From the NCBI RefSeq assembly GCF_024166365.1, contig NC_064843.1:58738532-58802531 (forward strand): DNA of 64,000 bases, read 5' to 3'. The notes under the pieces were generated by a model, which made no database searches, had not been told where the DNA came from, and saw only the letters and a program-made list of their open reading frames with translations. A program made the position numbers and the translations under genes. Source of the stretch: Elephas maximus indicus. Its lineage: Eukaryota; Chordata; Mammalia; Proboscidea; Elephantidae. Positions within the stretch are counted from its first letter, which is position 1, and each line of letters starts with the position of its first letter. Shown in pieces: positions 1 to 9,925 of the stretch.

Positions 1-499
1 TGATTTGAGGTTGGTAATTCAATTGGTGTTGTAATTCAGCCACTCTTATGATAAGACTCTTGGTTTTGGTTTTCAGCAATATCAGCTTTGTTACTACAAG
101 AAATAAGGCTTTTTTTAAGGTGCAAGTGGTAACTTTTAGGTCATTTATGCAGCACTTCAGCTGTGAGTCTTAAGTCCTAAGCTCATCTCTTTCTTTCACC
201 ACTTTGTCCAGCAAAAGTAAGACCAACGATCCTACTTTCCGTATACTTTTCATTCTGGCAAAATTGTAGAGGAGTATCAAACGTGTGATCACCCAGAGCC
301 TTGCCTCTCACCAATACTTGATCTATTCGTGGTGATATTTTGTGTATCTCTATTGCCACCTCACAGCACAGATTAGTATTGCCCTCCTTACTGCTGGAAG
401 CAGAGTCGTCAACATCTTTAAGACTAACCAGATTTGAGAAACAATTTAGAAAACTCATCCCTACAATTTTGTTTCTCTAGAACCACTCTCAGTACCAAA
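1..499. other. Intergenic sequence, nothing recognised
   Basis: AT-rich unique-looking sequence. The open frames are short and without codon structure, and no splice-flanked coding segment or repeat family is recognised. Confidence 0.5.
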
Positions 500-880
500 T
501 GTCTTAGGCTGGGTTCTATAGAGAAGCAAAACAAGTTAAGAGTATGTGTGTGTGTGTGTATATAGAACATATATACATATTAAGAGAGAGAGAGAGAGAT
601 TTATATCAAGGAAATGGCTCATGTGGTTATAGACGCTGGAAAGTCCCAAGGCCAGGGGCCAGGCTGGAGGCTTCTCCTTACTCATGTAGCTACAGACGCT
701 TGTGAACCCAAGATTGGCAGATCAGACAGCAGGCCTCTGGCTCACAGGCTGTGGAGGCTGAGGAATTCGAAAATCAGCAGGTTAAGTTGCTAGTTCAAGT
801 CCAAAGAACTAGAGGTCAGATGAGGATCCAGACCAAGCAAAAGCCAGCAAACTTTGCCAGAAAGTCCACATATATTGGAT
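500..880. repeat. LTR-like interspersed repeat, truncated copy
   Basis: Begins TGTCTTAGGCTGGGTTC and carries short TG and GA dinucleotide runs (about 546-560 and 583-599). It then reads through sequence shared, in reverse orientation, with 22489-22942. The shared landmarks include a 'gatttatatcaaggaaat' motif, 'gtgaacccaaga' and 'agctagaggtcaga'-like stretches. The TG start and the shared terminus suggest an endogenous retroviral or MaLR-type LTR, but I cannot name the family. The far end is inferred from where similarity stops. Confidence 0.55.
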
Positions 881-3357
881 GGGTTTGGTTTTGGGTTTTA
901 TTTAGTAAATATTAAAAGAAAAAGAGTGGTTTTTATGTTCTGTATATGTGAATGTTTTCTCAAACGATTTTTTTTTTTTTTTTTTAGATTGTTCTAGCTA
1001 TTGTCTTCATACCTCAGGGCCCAATTGATATGTCTTTATGAGTCCGTGTGAGTCCAGCTCCAGCTGAATCACACTATTTATGCTCAAGGACAGAGAATAA
1101 TGACTCCAATATTAGCTCCTAAATCAATCTTTTCTTTTGATTGGAGATTGGAGATAACGCATTGATGATTAATACCTGGACTTAGTCAAGCCCCTAGATA
1201 GTGGCCATGGCAGGCTCTTTAAACTCATGGTGCTGTTTTTCACCAGGATCTTAAGTAAAAGTAACATTCCCTATCAATCACACTGCAGAAGTGAGCAGAC
1301 TCAATGTACATAAAAATTTTAGCCTGAGGCTTTTTTAAGTGTGTAAGACCAATAGAAGAGAAGTTTTATTTATGCCTACTACTAACAGGGTACAGATTAA
1401 GAGTATTATTGTATCTTGCAATAGTGATTTAGCTCATGTATTTATTCTTGACGGTAACTAGACAAATAAATCTGGCGTTTGTAAGGGTGTTACAGTGTGT
1501 ACCCAAGTAGATTGTTTTCTAATTTTGTGAACATCCTGTTTTATTTCACTTGTGTTATTTTTCTAAATACAACAAGAGGTATTTGCTACAGTACAGATTA
1601 CCCTTTCTTGGGAAATATTTTTTCAATTTAACTATACCAAAATAAGAAATAAAGCTACCAACCACACCCTGAGAATTGAACCAATGTTTTGTTTTTTTTT
1701 TTGACTCCCATTTTATAATGTGTAACAATTTAGGATTACCTTTTCAATATTTACTAGCATGATAACTATGAATATCTAAATGTAATCTTAAAATTCTCAA
1801 AATGTGTTGTCCATGCACTCACAGGGAATCTAAACAAGAGAATGCCCCTGTAAATTCACTGTCAGTTGGAAAGGGATCATTTAAACTGGTATAGTTGGAT
1901 CCACTACACAAAAACATATGTCCATAAAGAGCACACAAAGTTTGTCTAGGGGAAACAGAAGGTATGGAAAAATTCACATACGACAACCAAATTTTCATTA
2001 GAGAATACATGATAAGCAAGATAATACAGGATGAACCTCTCCTGTTGGAGGTCTTCAGTTAATCTGTTTAAAACATACTAAGTGTTCTTCCCAAGTGCAA
2101 GGGGCCTTGGTTCACCTATTAACAGTCATGAGTCACTTTCTTAGAAGCAGAAGTGTCACAAAACTGCTTTTTTGAGAGGACTAATAGGAAATTTAATGCT
2201 ATTCTATTTTGTAAAATCATAACTCAAATGAATTTCAGATACTTCTCTGGTTATGATATTTACAACTGTGCTAAGTATACCAATAAGAAATGTTAATATT
2301 GTTAAGAGTTACAATATTAGTTAGATAATTTAGTTAACACATTAGTTAAATAATTTAAGAGAAAGGAAAATGGTTTCTTATATCCAGAAAGGAGGACCTT
2401 AAAACATCAGCAGTATTCCGACATAGAACACATAGTGTTCCTTCATTCAGTCTTATGTAGTTAATTTCTGTTCCATGTGATTCTGGATCAGCCATGGTCT
2501 GTGAACCCATCAGCTTCTATATAAGAGTTTTAGAAATCTTGATTCAGACTAGTCACAGTTCTTTTCGTAAGTCTAATGTAGTCCATCTTTTTGTTGAGAT
2601 ATTGTGGTCGAACATTTTCAGCAAGTCAGCAAAGTAAAAATTTATCTGCAGACAACAAATCTTAATATGGCCATGATTAATTTATAAACATAATACTCAA
2701 TTATAAAAATTCAGAGCCTAATAAAATCAGTTTAAAAAAAGTTTTAGACAAAAATATTTTTAAATATAATGATTAACCTTATTTTTAAAGAGCTTCAAAT
2801 ATAATACACTGTATAATAATTTTGACACATAATACCATATAGTCAGAATATGCCAAGATTATCAAGCCTCTAAATACCTGAATAGTAATAAAAAGACTTC
2901 ATACGTAAACATTGTGAATGCCCCAGTCAAATCACTGACTTTGGAGTTAGATTAAAAGAAAATAAAGTGTGTGGCCAAGTTAGCAAAAAAGGCATAATAC
3001 TAAAATTATGGCATAATATTATGCATTTGTTGTCTAATATTAGGCAAAAACATAAGAGGAAATACTAACATATAAATTTTGGCCCAGGAGAATCAGTTGT
3101 TATCTCTTGATTTTGACTACACACTTTATGTAATTTATAACATATTAAATAAACCGTTCCTTTACATGAAAAAAAATTTTTTTTTTCCTCTTGAGCCATG
3201 TGGCTTGGTTTTTGACTCAGGAATTTTATTCTAACGAAAGGCTGAACTTTTGTCTTTGAGGTAGATTATACAAGGAACAAATTAACCCTTTAACTCAGAA
3301 ATCAAAGAAAATTTTTTTTATTTCAACAGTGAGAAACCCAATTCTTTGTTTTATATC
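881..3357. other. Intergenic AT-rich sequence, no gene seen
   Basis: About 2.5 kb of AT-rich DNA with poly-T runs (near 968-985 and 3174-3186) and no coding exon or assignable repeat. A small imperfect tandem of 'ttagttagataattta'-like words lies near 2318-2360. Confidence 0.5.
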
Positions 3358-3418
3358 TTATTTAATGTTAAAGTGCCTAAAAATCTCACAAATTAAACCA
3401 TTAAACTTTAGTCAGACA
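3358..3418 (+). repeat. 61-bp direct repeat, left copy
   Basis: Matches 3536-3596 at 58 of 61 positions (three substitutions). The two copies bracket a truncated AfroSINE. Confidence 0.85.
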
Positions 3419-3430
3419 GATAAAACTTTA

Positions 3431-3534
3431 TCACAGTAGAACTGCCCCACAGGGTTTCCAAGGAGCCGCTTGGTGGATTTGAACTGCTGACCTTTTGGTT
3501 AGCAAACACTTAACCACCGTACCACCAGGGCTCC
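3431..3534 (-). mobile_element. AfroSINE, 3'-truncated
   Basis: Reverse complement of the AfroSINE head. It ends with 'ccaccagggctcc', the complement of the SINE start, and contains the antisense tRNA-like box ('ggatttgaactgctgacc'). The RTE-like 3' tail is missing. It lies between 61-bp direct repeats. Confidence 0.85.
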
Positions 3535-3535
3535 A

Positions 3536-3596
3536 TTATTTAATGTTAAAGCTCCTAAAAATCTCAAAAATTAAACCATTAAACTTTAGTCAGACA
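3536..3596 (+). repeat. 61-bp direct repeat, right copy
   Basis: Partner of 3358-3418. Similarity may continue a further 12-15 bp with a 4-nt gap ('aacttttgatca' against 'ataaaactttatca'). Confidence 0.85.
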
Positions 3597-3719
3597 AACT
3601 TTTGATCATGTTAAATGATTTCTTTTTAATAAACCTCTTAAATGTTGTCTTTGTTCTATATCTCATACTCCATCCTTTTAAAATGGCAAAATTGTTATCA
3701 ATTGGACACAAAGGGTCCT

Positions 3720-4317
3720 TGTCTTTTCCAGAGTAAGAATACATGCAAAAGACAAATTTTATCTTCAGCAAGCTTTATTTTGCTTGAGTCAAGCAAAAGG
3801 AGTCAGTGGGGGACTAATCCTCTCCAAAAGACTGACTTGGAAAGAGAAGCAAGGCTAGGGCTTATATGCGTTCGGTGGAGACAACAGAGTAATGAATATT
3901 TAGTGGGCTTCTTTCAAGGGGCGGGTGCTTCTCAGAATGGCGGTGTGGTTAATTAGGTTGCACGTGCATCTGGAATCCAAGATGGAACCCGCTGATATTC
4001 AAGATGGAGTTCTCTTGGCAGCCCATTGCATCACTTATTATGGGATATAGTCCAAGCGCACTGATCTTTGGTACTACATTGCCATCTTCGGAGGGCTAAG
4101 GAAGGTTAAACGGAGGTCATACTGTGTTCTCCTGCACATGCGGAAGCCTGTAAAGAGGGAAGGGTCTAGAAAAACACTAAGAAGGAGATAGTAATTCTCA
4201 AGTTGTTTCAACCTTATCTCATGTTGACAGGGTGTGGTTCCTGTTTACCCAGCTTCTAGATGGTAATCTTTTAACAGCTCTTTTGTTCCACCAGCACAGT
4301 TAACCCTATCTGTCTCA
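3720..4317 (-). mobile_element. Solo LTR of an endogenous retrovirus
   Basis: Read on the minus strand it starts TGAGACAGATAGGG and ends with GAAAAGACA, so it has TG...CA termini over 598 bp. A TATA-like 'catataag' lies at the complement of about 3863-3870. An AATAAA-type signal lies about 85 bp downstream at the complement of 3773-3780. This spacing is typical of the U3/R boundary of an LTR. No primer-binding site or polypurine tract flanks it, so it is best read as a solo LTR. Old and non-coding. Confidence 0.6.
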
Positions 4318-6693
4318 AAATGAACACACTCATTAGCAAACACAAAGATTTTATATATACATGCTATAAAAAGCAAAAGTATATAAACTTAAATTATGAC
4401 AAATATCTATTTACTCAATATAATATCTGTAAGTTACCTAAAGGGTCTTGGAAATTCTTTTAAGCTTGTATACCATAAAACATAATTGTCGAAGTTTGTT
4501 CACACATTTCAAGCTTTTATTTAAATTTTACTATTTTTCTCGGTCTAGTTTTAGCCCTTAGAGATTTTATCAACCAGCTTTGGAAATCACAAAATTTCTG
4601 TTCAACTGACTGATTCATTGAGATGGATATCACCTTAAGTCTGTGGCTAGGGGTGGTAACATTTTTCTAGGCCATTTCAGGTATGTCTCATTGTGATTTT
4701 TATTTTTTGCCTTTTAGAGTTCTCTTACAATAGAGAGAACCTGTTTACAGTTCTTTTATGATTGAAATCTATCTAGTTTTGGTAACTATATGAAAGCAGC
4801 AATTTGTTCTCATTTATTTTCTCTTAAAAAGTTTCTACATAGTTGGAAGGGGCCTTTAAAAGCTTCCTTGGAGCTATATGAGTTAAGAGACTGGGGGCTG
4901 GGGAGGCCTGATCCTGTCTCATCCTTACTCTCTTGACTCAGGGAAGACAAAATTGAGTCATCCCCATTCACTTACATATGTTTAAGTTGACCGAGACATT
5001 TTGAAGGACTATCTACTGAGTAAACACCAAAGATCTTTAGCAATTTTGTAAATGAATCCATCAATTCTTCGCTGGGGGCTGGGGAGGCCTAATCTTGCCC
5101 CTGCCTCACTCTCTTGACTCAATTTGCAGAAAAAACAAAAAAACAAGGTTCAAATAAAACTTATTAACTTGGAGAGACTCAGATGGAGGAATATTAGACC
5201 TTTTGACAAAAACTAAGCATCAAGCAAAAGCTCCCCAAAAAGGAAAAGACAGCACAAATGGAAGCTTATTTTCCCAAAGTGGCCACTGAAATTCTAAATT
5301 GCTTCTAGTGTGTTTGGTTTATAATGTTTTTAAATATGAACCCTAAACCGATGTCTCAGTAGTGGGGGGATATCCAGGCTCATTTATCAAAAATGTTAAG
5401 CTCTAAAGTTCAAGCTTTTAGTTTTCCCTTTTTTTTTAACTTAATTCATTTTGTTGGCTAGAGACCTTATTTTAGACCTTAAACATACTAGTTTCTTTAA
5501 TTGGAAAGTATTTTAAAGTAGCTATTAATGATTTTAATTTTAACATTGTGATTTTTTATTGAGAAACTGTATCATAAAACAGGTATGCAGTTACCACTTC
5601 TCCCTGAGAATCTGGCAAATTGGAGCACTGTTTCCCAGGTTTTCTCTAGTGCTCCGGCCTGTCTCACGACCACTTCATCCTGTCACGGGAGTTTTTAATG
5701 CTTGTGATGAGTGCTGGTGACTGCCTTAGTGGCTTTTACTGGCCGACACACGCCTGAATTTTGCAGCTTATAGTGACCCAGAGCTCTTTGGAAATAGAAT
5801 TGTCTCTATAATGTTTCAAGCACCTGAATCCGGACACTAAACTGCAGTTCACCAAAAGAGTTAGTAAACATCCCTCTGAACCTAACGATCAAGCAAAAAA
5901 ATCTAAGAAAGATTCTCTTTAATCAAACAGCTGGTTTACAAAACACATATGCCAAACAAAACTTAAGAAAACATGAGAAAAAGCACAAAAAGAACAAGCA
6001 AAGGCTTGTTTTCCAAGGGCACTCACCCTGTCGGTGTCGAAAGGACATGGAGTGTGAACTCATGGGTCCAGAAGTTAGGATCTCTTTTTTGCCGGCTTCT
6101 GCTCTACTTTCCAGATCTCCTCGAGGTCGACTGGATTTGTGGCTTTAGAATCCCTGCAATGACTACACCACTAACTCTTGTAGGGTGAAAACACTACAAA
6201 GTTTAGTAAAGCGAAAAAAAAAAAAGGTTTTATCAGGCATATATTTAAGGCGGCAAAAGTAGGAAAGGGACAAGCATGCTGCCAGAGCCATGCCTGTTTG
6301 AGTCTCTGTTCCCTGTTCTTAAGGACGCATCTAAGTGGACTGCATTCCTCGAACTTTTGAATGTGCCCCATTCTCTGGATACACACACTTATACGCTAAC
6401 ACAGCCTACATGGTGCGCTAACGTAACAGGCACCTAAGCCTTTTATGCCCTCAGTGGTCAATTCCTCCTGCTCCTTGGGACTCTTCTAAGGCCTTACCCA
6501 GGCACTTACCGAACAACCCAGGTGTGTTTTTCGTGTCTCCCACAGAGCCATCTTTTGGGTCTGGGTGGATCAGCTTTCAGAGCTGCTCCAAGGTCTCCCA
6601 GAGAAATCTCCTAGTGGCACCAGACTTTGGGGCCAGTCTTGTCTGATCCACCTCAGGAACCAAGCAGAAGACTCCTGGCTGGCTTGCCAAAAA
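4318..6693 (-). mobile_element. Probable ERV-derived relic region, non-coding
   Basis: No gene is seen. Minus-strand reading shows retroviral-leader-like sequence and a further TATA-like 'taaatatatg' near 6240. A roughly 51-bp direct repeat ('ctgggggctggggaggcct' and following bases) occurs at 4891-4941 and 5072-5122. No gag, pol or env reading frame survives. The assignment is an inference from context with LTR-like pieces on both sides. Confidence 0.3.
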
Positions 6694-6877
6694 TGCTACC
6701 GGGTGTGACTTGTATTGTTCAGTAAACGACAGGCGGAGGTGGGCGAACAGAAAAGGCACTTTTATTTCATTGTACTGACGAGCTGCTGCCGCCAAAGCTG
6801 CTCCCCCAAGGATGAGGAGACAAGTTACTTTTAAGGGGTCCACAAGTTGGGAGTTCATATAAGTTATGTCAGCAACA
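6694..6877 (-). mobile_element. Short LTR-like segment
   Basis: On the minus strand it begins TGTTGCTGACATAAC and ends CCCGGTAGCA (184 bp), with an internal AATAAA about 75 bp before the end. It may be a small or 5'-truncated LTR. Family not assigned. Confidence 0.4.
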
Positions 6878-6924
6878 TTCTTTTTTTTTTTTGTATCGAT
6901 GAGCATTTTTATTACACTTTAACA

Positions 6925-7120
6925 TTTAGAAAACACTTTCATATATATTATGTCATTTGAGCCTCACAAACCTTCAGAGGTTGTAGTGAGACTCATGTGA
7001 GCAAACAAATGGTTGTTCATTAATTTAGAATCCTCTGTAATAAAGGAAGACAACCACAATTTCCCCACTTTATACTCGTGGAAGAAAATTTGTAAAACCA
7101 AGTTTACTTGCCCAAGAGCG
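6925..7120 (+). repeat. MIR-like ancient SINE remnant
   Basis: MIR core words are visible ('atgtcatttgagcctcac', 'cttgcccaagagcgcatag') with extra sequence between them. Degraded. Confidence 0.45.
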
Positions 7121-7131
7121 CATAGCTTTGT

Positions 7132-7590
7132 CGTTGTTGTTAGTTGCCATTGCTTGGCTCTGACTCATGGTTATCTTGTGTGTAACAGAACAAAACGTTG
7201 CCCAGCCCTATGCCGTCTTCATGATGGTTGATATGTATGAGTCCATTGTTGCTGCTATTGTGCCAATCCATCTCATTGAGGTTTTCCCTCATTTTCACTG
7301 ACCCTCTACTTAACCAAAAAATGATGTCCTTTTCTAGCAATTGGTCTTTCTTGGTGATATATTCAAAACAAGAGAGCCAAAGTGTAGCCATCTTATTTCT
7401 AAGGAGCATCCTGGTTGTATTTCTTCTGAGACTTGTTTGCTTTTCTGGAAATCCACCATATGTTCAATATTCTTCACCATCACCACAGTTCGAATGCATG
7501 AATTCTTCTTCAGCCTTCCTTTGTCATTGTCCAGATTTCACATGCATATGAGATGATTGAAAACACAATGGTTAGGGTCAGGTTTACCTA
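7132..7590 (-). mobile_element. RTE (BovB-like) LINE, 3'-end fragment
   Basis: Starts with the antisense 3' terminus ('gttgttgttagttgccat', 'gactcatggttatct') and follows the same order of words as the RTE copies at 27986 and 34094. Non-coding, 5'-truncated. Confidence 0.75.
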
Positions 7591-7779
7591 GCCCTTCCAA
7601 TTAAAAAAAAAAAATGATAGAGCCAGCAACAAGCTTCCCGTATGTAGCAGGATCACTTTAAGCTTAAAATTCCACTGAGTGATCAATAACAAAGTGAGCG
7701 TGCAACAAATCTTCACTATCCTGATACGTAAAATTTATATTCAAAGGAAATATAAGTGAACTGGTTCTACAACACTTAG

Positions 7780-7975
7780 ACCCTTCTGATGATCCAGGGA
7801 CCGTTACCTTCCGATGACTCGAGTCCAGCTCCAGACCAACGCACCTGATACACAGACACCACCAGTCTGTCAGTGGAGGCTTTCATGGTGCTATGATGCT
7901 GCACAGGTTTCGGCAGAGCTTCCCGAAAGGTCTGGTGATCTACTTTCAAAAATCAACCAGTGAAAACCCTTAGCC
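7780..7975 (+). mobile_element. Old afrotherian SINE with non-tRNA-like head
   Basis: Shares 'gctatgatgctg', 'tctggtgatctactt' and 'ccagtgaaaaccc'-type words with the reverse complement of 57945-58235. An older SINE type than the tRNA-headed AfroSINE. Confidence 0.5.
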
Positions 7976-8097
7976 AATTCTCCAGACTCAGTGTATTGCC
8001 TTTCTAGGCCCAGGGCATCTTCCAAACTTCTCCAGATTAAATGGACCTTCAGTTCTGTTAGCTGTTCTTGGCAGGAATCAATCCTATTCCATTTTGA

Positions 8098-8668
8098 AGT
8101 CGTGCCTATAGAATAGCCATACGCTTGAGCCCATTGTTGCAGACACCGTGTAAATCCATCTCACTGAGGACCTTCCTCTTTTTTGATGACTCTCCACTTA
8201 CCAAGCGTGATGTCCTTCTCCAGGGATTGGTTCCTCCTGATAACATGTCCAAAGCACATGAGACGAAGCCTGGCCATCCTCTTTTCCAAGGAGCATACCA
8301 TCTATACTTCCAAGACAGATTTGTTTGTTCTTCCAGCAGTCCATGGAATATTCGATATTCTTCACCAACAACACAATTCAAAGTTGTCAACTCTACTTCG
8401 GTCTTCCTTATTCACTGTCCAGCTTTTGCATGCATATGAGGTGACTGAAAATACCATGGCTTGGATCAAGTGCACCTTAGTCCTCAAAGTTACAGCATTG
8501 TTTGTGAACATTTTAAAGAGGTCTTTTGCAGCAGATTTGACCGACAGTCAGTCCTTTGATTTGACTGCTGCTTCCATGGGTGTTGATTGTGTATCCAAAT
8601 AAAATTAAAACCTTTACAAATTCAATCTTTTCTCCATTTATCATGATATCGCCACCAACATTCTTAAT
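8098..8668 (-). mobile_element. RTE (BovB-like) LINE fragment
   Basis: Antisense RTE sequence corresponding to the C-terminal part of the reverse-transcriptase ORF. It runs from 'gagcccattgttgcagac' to the 'ttttctccatttatcatgat' segment, and stops and frameshifts break the frame. Its 3' tail is missing. Confidence 0.75.
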
Positions 8669-8984
8669 CATACTCTGTAGGCGCAATGGGGTTTACATGT
8701 AACCTGTAAGCAAAAGTAGGATTCAAATGCAAAGCTGGGGGTAGGACGCCCAGAAAAGAAAACAGGATTTTTAATGCAATGCTATGGGGGCTCTGTCTCT
8801 GAACGATTTGATGACCTCTTCATGGACTGCTCTATCAGTTACTTTAATGTTTAGGGGAGGCCACACCTCTTTCTATCCTACTGAGAAGTGAACAAGACAC
8901 CTTCCTTGCACCAAAAAGCCCCTTGCCAACAAGCCGTTTTGGGCTTGTACAGTCCTATTCCCAGCGCATTACTTCACGCTAACA

Positions 8985-9135
8985 TTTGTTGTCCCAGTAA
9001 TGTGGGCACTAGGAATCTAGTTTTACTGACGGGGAAACTGAGTCTCCAAGGGTGTCGAAGTGAACTCTAAGGATTCCACAGGCAACGGGGACCAGGGCAG
9101 ATTTCCTGACCTCTAACCCAGCGCTTTTATGTGAA
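8985..9135 (+). repeat. MIR fragment
   Basis: Contains the MIR core pattern 'ttttactgacggggaaactgag' in part, followed by 'tgacctctaacccagcgctttt'-like sequence. Just upstream of the CpG island. Confidence 0.5.
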
Positions 9136-9379
9136 GGCGAGGTGCCCCTGCTCAGCATGCTCTTTAGCCAGAAGTCTCTGGCATTTAAAGCGGCAAGGTG
9201 AAAGCAGGTGACCGTGTCTGCAACGTTTAATTATGGATCCGGAAGCAAAAACTCCATGAGGACTCCCAGCCCGCGCCCCGAAAGCTGCCAAACAAAGCGA
9301 TGGGCCTCCTGGTTGCACCGCTCCTGACAAAGGGACAATGAGGGGCTGCGTTTAGGTGAAATCCGGTATGGAGCAAAGC

Positions 9380-9829
9380 GCCAGGGTCAGCCCGACGCTC
9401 AGACGCGATGCGGTGGGAGAGAGGCAGTAAGGTGCCTCAGTGGGGGTCCTGCCTGCGCCCCGTACTCCCCGCCTTGAGGGTCGTGCTCAGAACTGAGACC
9501 TGCTCGGCCCTGAGATCTCCGCCCCGGCGAGGCGCTGTCGCCCGCGGGAGGGGGCGGTGGGGGGGGCTCCTCCTTTCCCACGGCCCCCGCCCCGGGAACC
9601 GAGCGCGTCCTGCCCCGCGCGCCCTCCGGAAGCCTCCCCTCCACCCGCGGCGCGCCGCGCGGTGCTCTGCTCTCGATTGCTCGCGCCTGGCGGCGGCGGG
9701 GGCCGTGCTGAGCGACCGGGGCTCTGCGCTCGAGGGGTCGAGCCTGGCCTGAACCGGCAGTGACGCGCGCTTGGCGGCTGCCGGGGCGCGTCGGGCCGGG
9801 AGACGGAGTCGGCGACCGCTGGCGCGGGC
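9380..9829 (+). promoter_or_regulatory. CpG-island promoter of PET117 (and probably KAT14)
   Basis: Abrupt rise in G+C and CpG density in an otherwise AT-rich, CpG-poor window. GC boxes are visible at 9519-9527, 9551-9560 and 9585-9593, with no TATA box near the coding start. The island runs through PET117 exon 1 and fades into the pyrimidine tract. It is the only CpG island seen upstream of KAT14, so it probably drives both genes. The transcription start cannot be placed from sequence. Confidence 0.8.
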
Positions 9830-9925
9830 ATGTCGAGGAGCTCGAAGGCGGTGCTAGGCCTCTCGGTGCTGCTGACGGCGGCCACCGTGGTCGGCGTGCA
9901 TCTGAAGCAGCGTCAGGACCAGCAG
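9830..9925 (+). CDS. PET117: PET117 coding exon 1
   Basis: Residues 1-32, ending in ...QRQDQQ. Donor GT at 9926-9927. Entirely inside the CpG island. Confidence 0.95.

Noticed and set aside
3642-3956. 104-codon + strand frame
   Set aside because: Runs antisense through an LTR, with no coding signature.
7228-8602. Several 90-140-codon frames on both strands
   Set aside because: They lie over antisense RTE fragments and are shadows of a dead LINE ORF.
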